From Acanthornis magna (lineage: Eukaryota > Chordata > Aves > Passeriformes > Acanthizidae): DNA of 64,000 bases. The stretch's first letter is position 1, and the number at the start of each line of letters is the position of its first letter. A program made the position numbers and the translations under genes. This document shows positions 44,061 to 58,225 of this stretch, piece by piece. Below the pieces are notes generated by a model. The model saw only the letters and a program-made list of their open reading frames with translations. It searched no databases and had not been told where the DNA came from. The stretch lies in assembly GCA_036785705.1 (NCBI GenBank), contig JAWUZG010000056.1:11580501-11644500 (forward strand), written 5' to 3'.

Positions 44061-47000
44061 GGCGTTGCCAGCCCCAGCACCCTTTGCTCAGCCCCAGCAC
44101 CCTCCCAGCATCCCTGGGTGCTCCCTGGTTAGTATCTGCAGTGGAGCTGGAGAGGGGCAGGGGTGGGTTAGACATGCAGAGTTGCTGTGTATCACGAATC
44201 CCACGACCTGCTGCTTCGCCATGACCCTTGGAGCTTGGACCTTGTGAGACTGAAGGTCCTCATGGTGCCAGGGATGTAGGAGGGAGCCAAAGTAACCAGC
44301 TGGACAAGGCCACCGGACACTGAGAGGAAAGGGCAGGGTCTCTCCCCAGTGTGGTGGGACAGGGCATCCCTCCCTGCCAGCCAAAATGAGGGCCAGGGCT
44401 GGATGAGAGGCACAAACTTGCCCTGGACGCTCTTTCTGCATTGCAGATCAAAGGCTGGGGACGAGCTGGCCTTAGGGGTCTGCACTGAATGGCCGGAGAG
44501 AACAGGCATGAGCACCCGGCGACTCTAAAATGCGACCCAGAAACGTTCCCACATCCCAGCCCCATATAAATCAAGGGGGAAAAAAGGGGGAGCTCCATCC
44601 CAGCCTCTGTTTTTACAGAGCATCTTTCATGTGCAGCCCCTGAGAGAGGGCTTTGCCGAGCTTGTTAAGGATGGCTCCTGCGCCAGGCAGAGAGGGGGAC
44701 GCACCATATGGAGAGGAGAAAAAGAAAAGGGGACACTGAAAATGGAAAATTATGCAAAGCAGGAGGAGAGGCGCTGGGGGAAAGGGGGGAGGGAGGCAGC
44801 AAGGAGGTGGGGGATGGGGAGACAGGAGGCTGGAAGGGAGCCCTGACTTGGGGAACACCATGAGCTGGCACTGGGGCTGCATGAGGCACAGAAGTTTCCT
44901 GTGACCAGGTGCAGGACAGCCCTTCGTACCCTTGGGTGCTGTCACTGGAGGGCACTTCTCCAACCTGGCCTTCCCTGAGAGGACCTGGGCTGTACCAGGG
45001 CGATGCCCAGCTGGACTGTGGTGGGTGCCCCCTGTTTCTGGAGCTGTGCTGCACTGGGAGATGCAGCAAAATGGGGTCCGTGGTGACCTACTTCAGAGGT
45101 GTCCTCAGGACCTCTGTTACTATAGCAATGAGGTTGCAAGCAAACATTATGGTCTTTTGATCAAGAGTTTTGCTTTTCATCAATCACAAAAAATAGACTC
45201 ATGTACCGAGGTGCCGGGGCATTGCAAGAAAAGGCTCTGATCAACAGCAACGATAGCAAGGGCCCAAATTGCCCTTGGGTCTCAGCTGCCTGTGCAGTGA
45301 TGGTGATGCTTGGGTGAGTGTAAGGGGAATATGAATGCAACTGCCAGAGCTCTTCCCTTCCCCTTGGACCCTGCAGAGTCCTGGTGCTGCAGGGTGAGCT
45401 GCAGGCCTAACGTGGCTCGAGGATGCTGTGCAGGTATTCCAGTCCAGGCTTGAGTTACTGCCCAGCTTGTGCTCAAACTCCAGCACCTGGCCTGACGTGG
45501 TGTTTGCAGAAATGACTTGGCTCTTCCCAACCCAAACGTAGAGCTCTTTTTCTCTATCCTGGAAACACTGGCCACCTCTGGGGAAACCACTCTGTCACTG
45601 GGACAGCTTCTTTGTCCCAAAGCTACTCTGTACCTCAAACTTGTGGCATTCTGCTGACTCCCTGTCACGGGCCACAACCACCTTGCACATCCTCACTGGG
45701 TGCAAGTCCCCTTCCCCAGCCCATCTTCCACTCAGCACAGAAAGCCACCCACCCCCACGCTTGCTGCTTGTTGCTCTGTGACTCCTGCTTCGTCCCCTCC
45801 ATGCCATTCCCATCTCCCTGTTCAATGGCTTTTGTTCAGAGCAGCCAGTGTTTTTCCTTCGCTCCCCTCAGCATTGCTCCACACCCAGGAACACAAACTG
45901 CTCGGGGCTCCCACCTCTCATCCTTCTTGGCCCTGTCACAGCCTTTGACCTCACACCTGTATCTACCACGCTGCTCCCTTTTCTAGCTCCTTCTCCTGTT
46001 TGTTCCATCAGGAAACCTTCTCTTGCTGCATCCCAAATGGATCTCTCCATTAACCCCATCTACTGCGCTTCCCTCCATTTACCACTGGTAAATTTACCAT
46101 CAGCCCTATGCCCCCAAAACCCTCATTTCAGGCAGGTGTGGGGCAGATTCACGTGAGGCCAGTGCATGAGAGGGGCTGGTACAGAGACAGGCGTGGGACT
46201 GTGCCTGCAGAGATGGGCACACTTGCCCTGGCATACACGTGTTCCTGCCTGCACATGCCAACACCTACATGTTCCTGCCCACGTTCCCGCTGCCAGATCC
46301 AAGGCTGTGGGATTTCAAGGGGAGCTCTTGTTCTCCAGTGGGGCACGGGCATTATCTGCGCAGCACGGCTGCAGGTTGGGATTCGGGCTGTTTGGTCTTA
46401 CAGTCACTAGACTAAAAAGATGCTGTATCCATTTGGTTCCTTCAAGAGCCATGCCCTGGAGTAAGGCTACACGTGTTGGCCAGATCCTCAGTAAAGCCCT
46501 GGAATAAGCTGTAGGCACTGAAGAGGATTCATCTAAGCAGCATACAAAGAAAAATAGCAAAAAATAAAGTTCACGGGGGCACAAGGAAAACAGAGCTTCC
46601 ACCCACAGAGCAGCTGTGTGGGGCTCCGGAGACAGGCAGGCAACGTGGGAGATGTTTCAGAGCTTGCTCTCAAAATGATGCATTTGCAACCACTTCCCTT
46701 CTGCAACCACTGGAGGTACACTGAGCTACCTGCCCTGCAAAGACACATTTCAGTCTTCAGGCACAGGGATTTGTCCTGGGCTGCTTTAAGGTTGGCTGGC
46801 CCCCCTGGCAGCACGATGCAAAAATGAGATGTGCCTTCATGGGAGAGGAAGAAGAGGGATGTACTCTGTCCCTGGGTATCCTGACATGGGCAAGAAACTG
46901 CCCCTCCATGAACAAACCCAGGCAAAGGGGCTGTTGGGTGTTCTCGGTGCAAATTCCCACCCACTAAGAATGGGTGGTGTGGGGGAAGCAGATGGGATTC

Positions 47001-48264
47001 AGGGTGTCCTTTGGATCAGGCTGGCCTCAGCTGCTGTGCTGGAAGCTGAACTGTTTCCAAGGAGGATACAGCAAGAACAGTGAGTCCTGCCCAAGTGACG
47101 GTCCAAAGCGCTGGCACTTCGTCCTGATTCAACCTCGCCCCAGATTCCCGCCCTTGGCGTGCATCCAGGTTTCTTTCTCCTTGACCCATCTCCATCAAAA
47201 GAAGCGCTGTTACGAGTCTCTGCTCTGAGTTTCTAGTCTACAAATAGAAGCAAAGCAGGGCCTGCTCCAGAGCAGAACATTTCCACTAAACTCTATTTTG
47301 ATGCCTGTCCCAGCCAAAGAAATCTTTTGGGACCATGTCACTTGTATGAGATGTTAAATATTTCAACCTCCAGCAATACTAGACACTGATACGATACTGA
47401 ACTACACAATTGCTGTGTGTCCCTGCACTTCCACCTTGGCTGCAGAGATGCCCCTCAAGGGCTCATCTCCAGCAAATATTTCTCCGGACAGGGACAGGGA
47501 GTTGGCTGCCTTGAGCACTGGGGCCGATGTGTTTATCGGGCAGCAAAGCTGGCCCTGCCATCTCTCCCAGGAAAGCTGTGCCACGGGAGCTGCTAAAACA
47601 GCATTTCATTTCCAAACAGGGCCCCAGAGACCTCTTGTGTGAAGGATTCAACAGAGCGAAGCGGGGTAGCGCAGAACAAGGAGACACAACCCCAGGCTAA
47701 AAATAAGCCAGACCCCAGGTTTGATGGACCTTATTGCTCTGCACCAGGGTTCAGGCTGGTCTGTTCCCTTGAATCAGTGCCAATCTCTCCTATGCCACCA
47801 CTGATGGGGAAACAGCAAATTGGGATTTTTTTTTTACCTCCTTCTTCCCCCCTTTTCCCTCCCCTAACTCCTTTTCCGCATCATAAGCAAAGTCCTAATA
47901 AAGCTCCCATCCCCACTGCCAGCCCTGCACCATGCTCCCAGCAGAAAAGAGATGCAAAGCCACGCTTGGAATCTGATTCCCCGGCTTTAAACGCTGCTCT
48001 GCCAGCAAAGTGCGACTTGAAAGCTCCCCTGTCACAGTTACAAAGCTCCGAACAGCCCTTCCTCGGATAATCACGCTTATCTCCAGATTAAGAAAGAGAG
48101 ACCTGCAGCTGAGGCTGGTCACATGGGCTGGGATGTGGGCAAATCTCTTTTAAACAATCCCCATATAGCTGTGACCTCCACCGCAGCCCAAATACACCGT
48201 CCCTCGGTCCCACTCGAAAAGCAGCTCTGGAGACATGACAGAGCATGTGAGAGGAGACTGGGCT
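44061..48264. other. Intergenic, no supported gene
   Basis: About 4.2 kb of mixed sequence with a purine-rich part at 44690-44840 and random frames of up to 143 codons. No motif cluster, repeat family or exon recognised. TTTATT/AATAAA words are isolated. Confidence 0.55.
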
Positions 48265-48455
48265 GGTGATGGGGGGAGCAGGAGGGAAACCAGGGGGGAG
48301 GAGTGAGAAAGCGATGGAGAAGAGGAGGGTGAGAAAGACGGAAGAAGAAATAAGTAAAGGGAGGATGTGGGAGAGGAATAGGATGTGGTGGAGAGGGAGG
48401 AAAAGTGCATGAATGGAGGGGGAGGATGATGAAGGACAGGGAGGTCTCTGCTACT
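48265..48455. repeat. Polypurine tract
   Basis: Roughly 190 bp with very few pyrimidines on the plus strand, dominated by GGAGG, GAGAA and GGATG words. Triplex-prone low-complexity DNA. A 142-codon minus frame through it is Ser/Pro/Leu-rich artefact. Confidence 0.8.
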
Positions 48456-50064
48456 CTTCCTGTTGGGGATTAGTTGTCCCTGCACTGTCCTCAGTTTAAC
48501 TCTTCCCACTCTGTCCCCGGCTGGCAGCCTAGCCTGATTACGTGACTCCAGCTGTGCCAAGCAGCCTTGGCAGGGCAAACACGTTACCTACTTTGCTGCC
48601 ACGGATTCATTAAGAGGCTTTGCTTGTGTGGGAATAGTCATCCCAATGGGGAAAGGGAAAAAAACCCTCCTGCAGATCAACCTGGTGAGGAGCTCTGACA
48701 AAGCGGTTTCCACAGCCCTGCCCAGGGTTTGGAAGCAGAATTAAGGAGAGGTAGGGATGAGCAAATAGGAGAGGAGGGCAGAGGTGTGGGAGATCAGCTA
48801 GAAGGGGTCCCTAACATGGCCACTGCTCGGGGATGAAGCATCAGACAGGGAGGGAGCTGCAAGCCCTTTGCAGGATGCTGGTGCCTGGTTCTTCTTTGTG
48901 ACTAAAGGCCACCTTGCATCTGGGTCAGGCATGGATGACACATTCACCCTCTGCGTAAATGAAAGGTCTGAGCGACCGCAGAGCGACTTTTTCCAACAGC
49001 AGGGTCCCCTCTTAGACCCATGTGGGACTAACACAATTGCTTTGCAATGGAGGAGCCCAGACAGCTCTGAAATGGGCACAGAGTGCTGGGGCTGCACCTC
49101 CCTGAGGATGCCCACTCCCTGCTGGCACTGACTTGGGGTTTCCAGCCACGGCCACCGGCTGCAGCCCGCCGGAGGGACTGCCGTGCTGCCTCCCTGGCTG
49201 CTCATTATTCACCCTGCGCAATTAGGCACTGCTGATAACTCACACGAAATTGCCTTTGTTCTCCAACTGAAGACCTGCGTTTCCTGGGAGTCCCTTTTCC
49301 CTGCACGTTAGTGACGAGCTGCCCAGTGTACCTACTGCTGGAACGGCAGCGAGGATTTTGGGGCACTCTTTGGGGTGGCTCTCATAGATGTCCCGTGCAA
49401 GGTCGATGGGGAGGTGTAGCCTGGCCCTGCCCATGTTCCTGGACTTCTCTGAGCACAAAGGAGAGCTGCTCCTCCTGTAGCCCACTCTGCCCCACCAGGA
49501 ACTTGTCAGCTCTCCTCCAGGCAGGTGGTTTTGTTGCTTCCTGGCTGCTCTACCACCTCTCCATGTCACCTCCCAGGAGCAGAGGAAAGCCCAGTGCAGC
49601 TGCAAAGTCTGTGGGGGAAGAGGCATCAGCCCTTCCCAACCCAAACCCTGCTGATGCCAATGGCCACCTTACCTCGTTCATCAGGACCTTCCTACTCCTT
49701 TAGGAGTCAACCCCATGCACTGCTGCATCTCCCACCCAGGCTCCCTGCAGGGCCAGCCCTGCTCCACAGTGTGTCAGCTCTGTCAGCTCCTGTTCTTCAT
49801 TCCTTCACTGCACCAGGACCCAAGTATGGAAGAGGAGGCAAAGCAAATTGGAGCCAACATGAAGCTGGGTGCCACCAAACTCCACAGGAGGCAAGCTGTG
49901 CTCCAGAAAAACTTCCCAAAATGACCCCTGCTTCAGAGCAGCCTTGTGCCATGTAAATTCCTGCTCTTTCAACATCCGGCAGCTGCTCAGACAGGACCGC
50001 AGGGAGAAAAGACATCTTGGCCCATTCAAGAGTTTCTTCCCATTCTGCTCAAGAAATGTATGTG
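48456..50064. other. Intergenic, no supported gene
   Basis: Mixed sequence; frames of up to 143 codons have no domains. Confidence 0.55.
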
Positions 50065-50260
50065 GGCTCTTAAGTCTTGTTGATTTAAGGGAAAGGATGC
50101 AAAATTAATTTAGACAGGAAATTAATTAGATGTGAACTGATGTTTACATCCCTACACATACAATGAATTCTTGTGTGAACCTACAGAATGCAGATGGATG
50201 GATGGATGAATGATAACCGCAGTCTAGGAATGACATTATGTGCTGGTCCATACACTGGGG
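50065..50260. promoter_or_regulatory. CNE-like patch with GATG microsatellite
   Basis: The left part (50085-50135) holds AAAATTAATTTAG and GAAATTAATTAGATG, two TTAAT cores 24 bp apart. A GATG run lies at 50193-50212. Enhancer role is tentative. Confidence 0.3.
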
Positions 50261-50855
50261 ATGTAGAAAGACTTTTCTCTGCATTGGTAATTAATAACTC
50301 TATCCTGAGCAAATGTTGATAAATCCTTTATAGAGCATGTTATCTCTGTCTCTCCAACTCCTGTTCTGCATTTCCATTTGCCTGTTTCCAGTGCTCCACC
50401 CCTGGCACCCACACGCTTCACTTCCCTCCCATATTTTGTAACTGGTAGCAGATTTGACTCCCTTTCTGGAGAAGGAGGCGGAGGTTTTGATACTGGGGCT
50501 TTGTGTGAGTGATTGCATGTGTATGTGTGTATACAAAGATGGATACAAATCCATTGGAAATAAACACCTTTTAAGGGACTTGAGAGAAAGGCACACAGGG
50601 CAGAGGAGAAGAAAGAGCCTACAGACCCTCAGCCAGACAATCAGCCAAGATGAAGAGAAGGACCCAGTGAACCAAAAAAAGCCTCAGTTCTCTTTTAAAC
50701 TCTCCATGATTTGCAACGAAAGCAGCAGATCCCATGGCTGGGAAGCCGAGCTCCGCCGATGCAACCCTCGCCCCTTCTCCCAGCCCCACACAGCTCAATT
50801 ACCCCAGGCTGCCAGGCTGCACCGAGCACACCCCCACCGCCCCGCATCTCCCCCG
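50261..50855. other. Intergenic
   Basis: Nothing supported. Confidence 0.5.
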
Positions 50856-50965
50856 CCGCCGAGACAGCTTTCACCAATGGAAGGAGTACAAATATATTCA
50901 TTGGCACCTTATCAGACATGCATGCAAAACTAATTAACATGGGGAGACATGCAAGCTGCCACCCA
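50856..50965. promoter_or_regulatory. CNE-like patch
   Basis: Contains CACCAATGG, ATATATTCATTGGC (CCAAT-type words in both orientations 28 bp apart), CATGCATGC and AACTAATTAACATG. Texture is that of a conserved element. Confidence 0.3.
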
Positions 50966-52030
50966 GCCACAAATACACACCCACGAGCATGCACACACAC
51001 ACGCACGCATGCACAAGGCAACCCTTGTCTAGGGGGGACATTCAAAAGGCTTTGTCACTAATTTAGGCATCTGTCTCAGTCTGGTCTGGTCCTCCTGGCT
51101 AGGCTGGAGTTGTGGTTTTTTTCCCACTCTGTTTGACAATGCTGGGAACATGCCCGGAGACCCCTCATTCAAATCACCCCTTGACAATGGTCTCATTGTG
51201 TGAGCATATAGAAAAGGGAAAGGATGGGGGAGAAGATGTGGAAGGGGGGTAAGGAATTAAAATGTGAACCCAAGGAAGTGTTTACTAACACAAGCCTCGC
51301 AGCTGCCCCGTCTCTCCTCCACCCCCTTCTTCCGCCCCCGGCCGCTCCAATGGCCCAGCTTGTTCCCAGTTTGAAGCGGGCAGCAGGATGTCAGGACAGT
51401 AGAGTGGGAGCAGGGCTGCACAGAGGTGCACGGAGAGGAGGCAGACTGGAGGGATGAAGCCTCAGGGCATTCAGGTCTTTGGCAGCAGGGGGGCAGGTAC
51501 AGGTTAGAGAAGAGAAGATAGAGCCAGAGATGCCTTGGAGAGGATTAGGGACTTAAAATGTCCTGGGAAGGACATCTTCATGGAGGAGCAAGAGATTTAT
51601 TGGTATAAACCACTCCAAGGCTTTCTGGGCAGGAACAAAAAGTGTTTAAACCTGGCCTCGTGGATTTAGAGCAAGCGAGCAGCCTCGCTGCACGGTTTGG
51701 ACTGCTCTCTTTGGTGCCGCTGCCAGACACGCTACGGCACGAGAAGAAAGGGGGGGAGCAGCAGGGTGTTGGAGCTGGGGGCTGAAAGGATGGACCACAC
51801 TCCCTAAAGAACGCCACTGTCTGCCTATTGCTAGTTATTAAATGCCAGGAGAAAAAAAAATAGGAAAAAAATGCTCCAATGCCCTAACCACCCCCAGGCA
51901 CGCCTGGGGAAGGAAATAGCGAAGGTGCAGATGGGGGGTGTTCGCCCCCAGCCCCACTGCGCTTGGCTGGCCTTGGCAGGCTCCGTTCAGCTGGAAATGC
52001 CCAAGAGCCAGCAGAGCAAAGGAGCTGGGG
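50966..52030. other. Intergenic with CA/GC microsatellite
   Basis: A short ACAC/ACGC alternating tract at 50993-51014. An A-run at 51851-51860. No exon supported. Confidence 0.5.
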
Positions 52031-52120
52031 AGGGGGAGAAGATGATGACAACGTTTTCCATATATGCAAATGAATCCACACAAGATACCCAGAGGGAGAC
52101 AAAACAAAGAGACCTCAAAG
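52031..52120. promoter_or_regulatory. Octamer-bearing patch
   Basis: A perfect ATGCAAAT octamer at 52064-52071 lies in a small A+T-rich patch with CATATATGC to its left. Otherwise ordinary. Tentative. Confidence 0.25.
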
Positions 52121-53700
52121 AGGCTGGCTCTGAGACCCGCACAAAGCCAGATACCTCCGCACACCTACGGTGTTTGCACGTGAGGACCTGTGCAACGCAA
52201 GATGCGATGTTGCCCTGAGGTTGCCCCCAATCTGAGCAGGTATCAGTCCAAAGAGAGCCTGGTGGAGGAGCCCAGTGCAAGCTCCAAAGACAAATGCCAC
52301 AATCCCACATCCTCCTACACAAACAGATGCACCTTAGGAGTACAAAACTATTCCTGTCCATCAGCTTAGTCAGAGAAGAGAAAAGCTGTGATGCAAACCC
52401 ACATGAGCCCTGCATTGGTGGGCAGAGGTAGCTCCGCTCCTCCGACATTGCTCCTGCAGTCAGATCCACCCCCTAGACCTTTGTGTGCTTTCCATAACAG
52501 AAAAGCTAGGAGGTTCCTGGACATTGCCATAAACAAGGCCAGGCAGAACATCACACAGAAACCCAAGAACGTGCATGAGGTGAAAAAATTCTTTCCCACA
52601 GCCATTGTGACAAAATGAAAGTCACCTGTGCAAACATTTCTGCTTAAAAAAGGGAAACTACTGCCAAGTAAGCAAATCTGTGCTTTTTATCCAAACAAGT
52701 GGTTGTGAGCAGTTTTATTGCCACATTCCTGTGCCCCAATACACAGGGATAAGCACTCGACACACAGTGACACGCAGGGACTCGGGGACAGAGCTGTTGT
52801 TTTAATAGGGCAATGAAGACAGCGAATGAAATAAAACCCAACAGAGATCAGCTTGCAGAACTCAAGGCTGAGAAAATCTATTTGATGGTAAAAGGAAACA
52901 AGGACACTCGTGATTCTGCTCTCATTTCCATGCTGTAAATTTGGGCAGCTTTTACTGAACGCAATTAAATCCTCACTTAGGATTTAACCTGGTGAAGCTG
53001 AGGGCAGACCTTTCTACAAGACCGACCTCTAGGCTCTTCCCCCCAATTTGCTCTGCAGATGCCAGCAGGAGTTGTGAGAAAACTGAGTGAAAAAGCAAGG
53101 GAATTCATAGATCCCTGCCAATGTGGCCATTTCAAAGCCCCCTTCAGCTCTGTCTTGCTTGTTCTCTCCTTCCCCAGTGATTTGCTGCTTTGCTCATGGA
53201 GCTTTGGCTGCAGGGAACAGTCAGTACCAGCCTGGCAAGCACAGAGAGTAGTATTTGGGCATCTCCTTCCCTTCGCCTCTAATGGGAACTGAAGACCTCA
53301 GCAAACCTCCAGCACATCCATTCCCTGCCTCTGGTGGCTGATCCTTCCTTTCCAATAACCTTAGGGTCCCAGCGTGGATCCCACACAAGACTCTTGCAAG
53401 AAACCCTGCAAGACCCTCTTTTATTAACACCTCTTTGACTATTCTTTAAATTTTCCTTTATTCTTAGGGCATTTCAAAGGCTTTTGCCCACCAGCACAGT
53501 TTAATACACTCTGTTTCACAAGCAACAGGTAATAAAACTCCTCACCTACTTGTAGCACACAGGTAAAGTCACCTCAGGGCTGTGACCTTAAATCCATACA
53601 TGCTTTTACCCGTGGACATTGAGAGGTGTAAATCTCAATATCTCATTAAACAGATCACTCAGAACAGATTGCCTCACAACATAACTTTTCAGCTGGCCAC
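52121..53700. other. Intergenic, no supported gene
   Basis: Mixed sequence with A+T-richer parts at 52600-52980 and 53430-53560. No exon or repeat family recognised. Confidence 0.5.
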
Positions 53701-53830
53701 TACCCACAAGCGGATGATTTTACATGACATTTATTCATGCAAATTGACGAGGCAGTAGTCTGGTTACCCAGCAAGAGCATAAAAAATTACAGTTTAGATG
53801 CATAAATTCTGGCACCATGAGAGAAGACAC
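53701..53830. promoter_or_regulatory. CNE-like block with octamer
   Basis: Perfect octamer ATGCAAAT at 53737-53744 within CATTTATTCATGCAAATTG, followed by AAAATTACAGTTTAG. Texture resembles the other candidate elements. Confidence 0.35.
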
Positions 53831-54060
53831 GATGAGACTGGAAACACATGCCTGGGTTTCACATAGAGTGCAACGACACTTAGTGGGAGTCCTCATCAGA
53901 TGGGGGTTTATCAGGAATGACCCCCCCCAAACACAAAATGATCCAGGGGAGGTAGAGAAAGGCATGTGCAAGGCTGCAGGGGCTACAGAGAAATGAACTT
54001 CTCCTGCTGCATGTGCAGGAACCTGCCATGGGGAGAGCACACGCAACATTTTACGTCACT
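53831..54060. other. Intergenic
   Basis: Nothing supported. Confidence 0.5.
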
Positions 54061-54255
54061 CACAAAGCCTACTCTGTCCAATAAAGTGGGGAAGTAAAAC
54101 AAAGCATGAAATCCAGGCATAAATTAGCATCCCTCTAGTCTAGCTTTATTTGTGCTGCTGCTGCTGTGGATTAGCATCTAGCTGGCTGACAGGCTGATAG
54201 GCAGACAGAAACAGGGAGAAATAATAAAAAAAAAAATTTAAAAAAAAATCAGTGG
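54061..54255. promoter_or_regulatory. CNE-like patch with A runs
   Basis: Holds CCAATAAAG, GCATAAATTAGC and a GGATTAGC site near 54168, then two short A-runs at 54227-54249. Tentative. Confidence 0.3.
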
Positions 54256-57055
54256 GTGTCTTTTTTTCTCTATGGTTCCTGGGATGTCTGCCTTCAAAGT
54301 GCAGGCAGTGCTCATCCCTTTAGGACCCGAATTTTTCCATCTTCCTGCGAGAGCAATAGGCTCTGCAGGAAAGCAAATCCCCCTGAGATATTTGTGCCTG
54401 CACCCTGTGGAGCCGGCACCCGTCATCTAACGCAAGCCCAGTGCAAACCCGTCACATCCTCAGCCGGCTTCCCTCCGGCATCCACAGCTCCACTCTGCAG
54501 AGAGCCACAGAGCCCTGGGAGCAGCTACGGTGTGGGGCTGGGAGACCTTGAGGATAGCACCTCGCCACAGGCACACACAGGGAGCAGACGCCTCGGGATT
54601 AGCTCTGGATCATGTTCACCATCGCTTGGGGCAGCTGTTTCCTTCACTGCTTGCAGCCACGGCTGGGTTTGGTACCTGATCCCAGATGACATGACCGGGA
54701 TCTCACGCCGGCATCTCCTCTCAGTTTGTGTCAGAAATGTGTCACTGCCAGCTCCTCGGGCAGGAGGACCTGCAGAGAGCTTCCATCGGGCTGACACACA
54801 GCCTCCCGCTCCTCGGGGCTCCGTGGCAAAATGAGTGGTCATCACCGGAGACATCCCTCCTCTCAGGGCTTGGTGGCCTGGTGCCCACCCGCCCTTTCTG
54901 AGCGCAGCCATGAAAACACAGCACTAAAGAGGTGCCAGTCCTGACAGCCACCACTCCAGTCCTTTCCAAACCGGCCCTGGCAAAGGATGCATTTCTACCT
55001 TAGCAACTTCAGGCAGCAGAGAGAAGCTGGGATGCTCCTCAGTGTGGCACTTGTGCACAAACTGGGGGAACAACGGCAGTAAACTTGACTGTGGTCAAAG
55101 CGAACTGCAAAGCCCATTTCCACCCTCACTGAGACATTCATAGCTTGGCTGGGCTCTCAGGTCGCAGGAGATTTCTACTCCTTGCCTGTCTTTTAAGGAG
55201 CCAAACATAGAGCTTGGTTTTTAGGCTATGAAAATCAAAATTTCAGCCATTTTCAAAGGTGGCCTAGAAAACACAGACTAATTCTGCACAGCAATAAAGT
55301 GAGTCCCTCAGGAGTACAGCATGCAGTTCAAACACCCCCATGTCCCTCTGCCTGCCACCATGACTCTCACTGAGTGGGTCTGATCAGAAGATGCAGGTGT
55401 GAAAACACCCCAGGATGCAGAGAATCCCTCCTCGGCAGAGCCTTTGCAGCTCTCAGCCCTTCAGCCAAGTGCACTGGCCCCATTGATCACTGGTGCCACA
55501 ATCCCAGCAGCTTGGTACTGCCTTTGGAGTGTGGAGCAGCAAACCCTGGCTTGCAGCAGGCATCTGTGGCCAGCTCTGCTTGCTCCACACCCAAGTGGGT
55601 CAACACAGGCAGGTCTTCCCCAAAGGAGGCACAAGGGCACTCTGCAGGGCTCCGAGACAGCTGCAGCTGCGAACAGCCCAAGCAGAAGGGATATATCCCT
55701 GTCCCTCCAGCCACGCCTTCCCTAGAGTGCTTGATCCAAGTCGGGAATAACGCACACCATCACCATCCTCATCCCACTGCACACAGCAAGACAGTCCCCT
55801 CCACATCCACGCACCCACAGAGGTATCTATGGAAACATCCCATGGTATCACCAGGGCGGTTTCTTTTAGGGGCTAGGAAGGGAAGAAGGATGAAGAGAGT
55901 GTAGAAACCGGAGCCTTTGTTTCCCAGCACTCAGCCATGCTGTTAATTAGGTAGCAGAGACCAGCCACTTCCTACCACATCCTCAAGCTCTTGCAGCAAT
56001 AGCAGGCACTCCTTTAGTCTCTGTCCTTTGGGGATGAGAACGAGGCAAGGAGGCACAAGTCAGTCAGAGCCCACAGAAATGCAACAAGCTGCAGGAAGGA
56101 TCTTTCCTTTGCAAGGGAACAGGCGCCTGATGGGCTCCCCAGCCAGCACTTATCTGTGCGAACCATTTGTTTCCTCCCCAAGCTCTCAGCTTGCTCTGAC
56201 ACATCACCCATTCACCTGATTGCAAGCAAAATGAGTCAGATGGGTCCCAGCCTTGCACCCACTCATGAGCCCTCTATTTCTACTCTGCTCCTCAGTGCCA
56301 CGCCATCAGAAAGCCCAGCCTGGGGACCGTGCGGGACTGCAATGGCCTTAAAAGCTTGTGTAAGTCCAGACTCACACATTCTGGAGAGCTCCAGTGCACT
56401 TCTGCATAAGATGTATTAAAACTCACACTGGCAACAGCACATTCAGACAAGCGGCCACTGGGACCAAGGCAATACCTATGAAATGTATCACAAATGGACT
56501 GAAGGAGCATATTCCCTTGAGTCACTGGTCCAAGTGGCAACTTGGGACATGTCTGCAGCAGCCTGGGGAGATCTTGCACAGTCCCATGAGGACACCACAG
56601 AGACAACATCTCCTGCTCCGGCTCTTAAGCAGAGTCTTCCACAGCACTGCACACAGTACATGACCTCTCAGTTAAAGCAAGGACCAAATAAATTTTAAAT
56701 AGCATTTTTTTTCTGAGTCCCGGCAGCGTGGAAGTCAAATACTGTTTTTCAAGCTGTTCTCAGAATGAGACAGAGCCAAACATGTCCACAGGCACAGCCA
56801 GTCTGCATCTGTACAGCCTTGTTCCCACCATTTTCACTAGCACATACAGAGATGTGCATCCCTCACTTGGTCTCTTACAGAATAGGGTACCAGGGATCAA
56901 CATCACCAATTATTACCTCCCATACCTCTGTGTCCAAGTTTCTCTGCGCCTAGGGCCATACAACAGTGGCTGGGACCACTCCTGAGAGTCCTCAGTATTT
57001 CTAGGGGTTTAAATGAGACCCAAGCCAGCCACCATCCACCCCAGTGTGATTCGTG
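54256..57055. other. Intergenic, no supported gene
   Basis: 2.8 kb of mixed sequence with overlapping frames (up to 192 codons, 54256-54834 plus) that lack domains. No repeats recognised. Confidence 0.55.
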
Positions 57056-57420
57056 ACACTTAAAATTGTTAGGCTCTCTTTTACTCCCTCTTCAGTGTTA
57101 CACAGCATCCTGCACTGTCAGCTTTGAGTTTTGTGTCTTGATCCCCAAAATTGCTAAGCCTCATTTCAAAAACCAAGTATTTGGAGGGTTTTCTTCAGAC
57201 TGATAATGCCTAAGCCCTACAAGGTCTTTGACTTGTTTCCAGAGTTTTCCCTGCAATTGAGACGTCCCTAAATACATTTCTTGTTAGCGTAATTCTGTTA
57301 ATTTTAAGTGAGAACTGAGACTTTTAAACAGTCCTTGATTACAGTTGCCGGGGGTTTGCAACAGACACCCCAAATCCCAAGCTTTGCTCTAAAACCCCTG
57401 TGAATTATTCTAGTCCAGCC
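57056..57420. other. A+T-moderate patch
   Basis: Somewhat A+T-richer sequence with CGTAATTCTGTTAATTTTAAG near 57289. May be a weak CNE; no further support. Confidence 0.2.
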
Positions 57421-58225
57421 TTGCCAGCTGCTCTTCTACCCAAAAGGCATCTTCCCTTGAGAGCAGGATAGTAGAAGAAGGGAAGAAAGCTGGAAAACAG
57501 CCATTTCTGGGACTACAAACGAAATCAGGAGGAACAGTCCCAAAAGCCTCTCTTAGCCTTGGCCACCAGCAGCAGCTACTCGTGAAGCTCCCACCAAGTG
57601 AGAGCCAAAGGAAGACACATTGATCCTGCCTTTCTGGATTTTATGCCAAGCTCGTCAGCAAGGCATGCACAGCTTTGGCTGCCCAGGAAATGCAAACCTC
57701 TCCTTTGTGTGGCTTTCTGGACATCTCCCGCCGCCCTCCCTAAATGCCAAAGCCAGCAGCATCCCTTGCAAGGTGCACACCATGCCAGAGGCAGGAAAGA
57801 CGTGCTCCTCGCAGCCTCCTGGCCCCAGGCCTTCTGCCAACGCCGTCCCAACATGGGGCACGCAGGCAAAAGAGCTGCCGGAGGAATCCACGCCAAGCGG
57901 CGCTGAGCACGACCTTTCTGCTTTACAATGGTAACCTGAATCCTAAATACTGGATTTCTAGGCATGCATTAAAGCCATGAGACAATGGAGACGGCGAGGC
58001 TGGGGCTGGCTGCAAGCCAGCTCCGTGCCGGCCCCGCCAGCGCCCGATGTTTCCCATTTCCTTCTTTTTTCGCCATGGCAGATAAGCGAAGTCCCCCTAA
58101 GCCAGGAGGCAGGTGCATGCACAAGCTCACCCCTGACATGGGGACTGTGTGTGACATCCCCTGTGGAAGGTGGATGCCCAAGAAGACCCAGAGAGGTGGT
58201 TGCCCTCCTCTCTCCCTCCCTCTCT
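57421..58225. other. Intergenic, no supported gene
   Basis: GC-moderate sequence with random frames. Confidence 0.5.

Noticed and set aside
53320..53345. CTCF-like site (reverse strand CCACCAGAGG)
   Set aside because: Only the ten-base core fits. The right half of the consensus is mismatched, so I would not call a boundary element.
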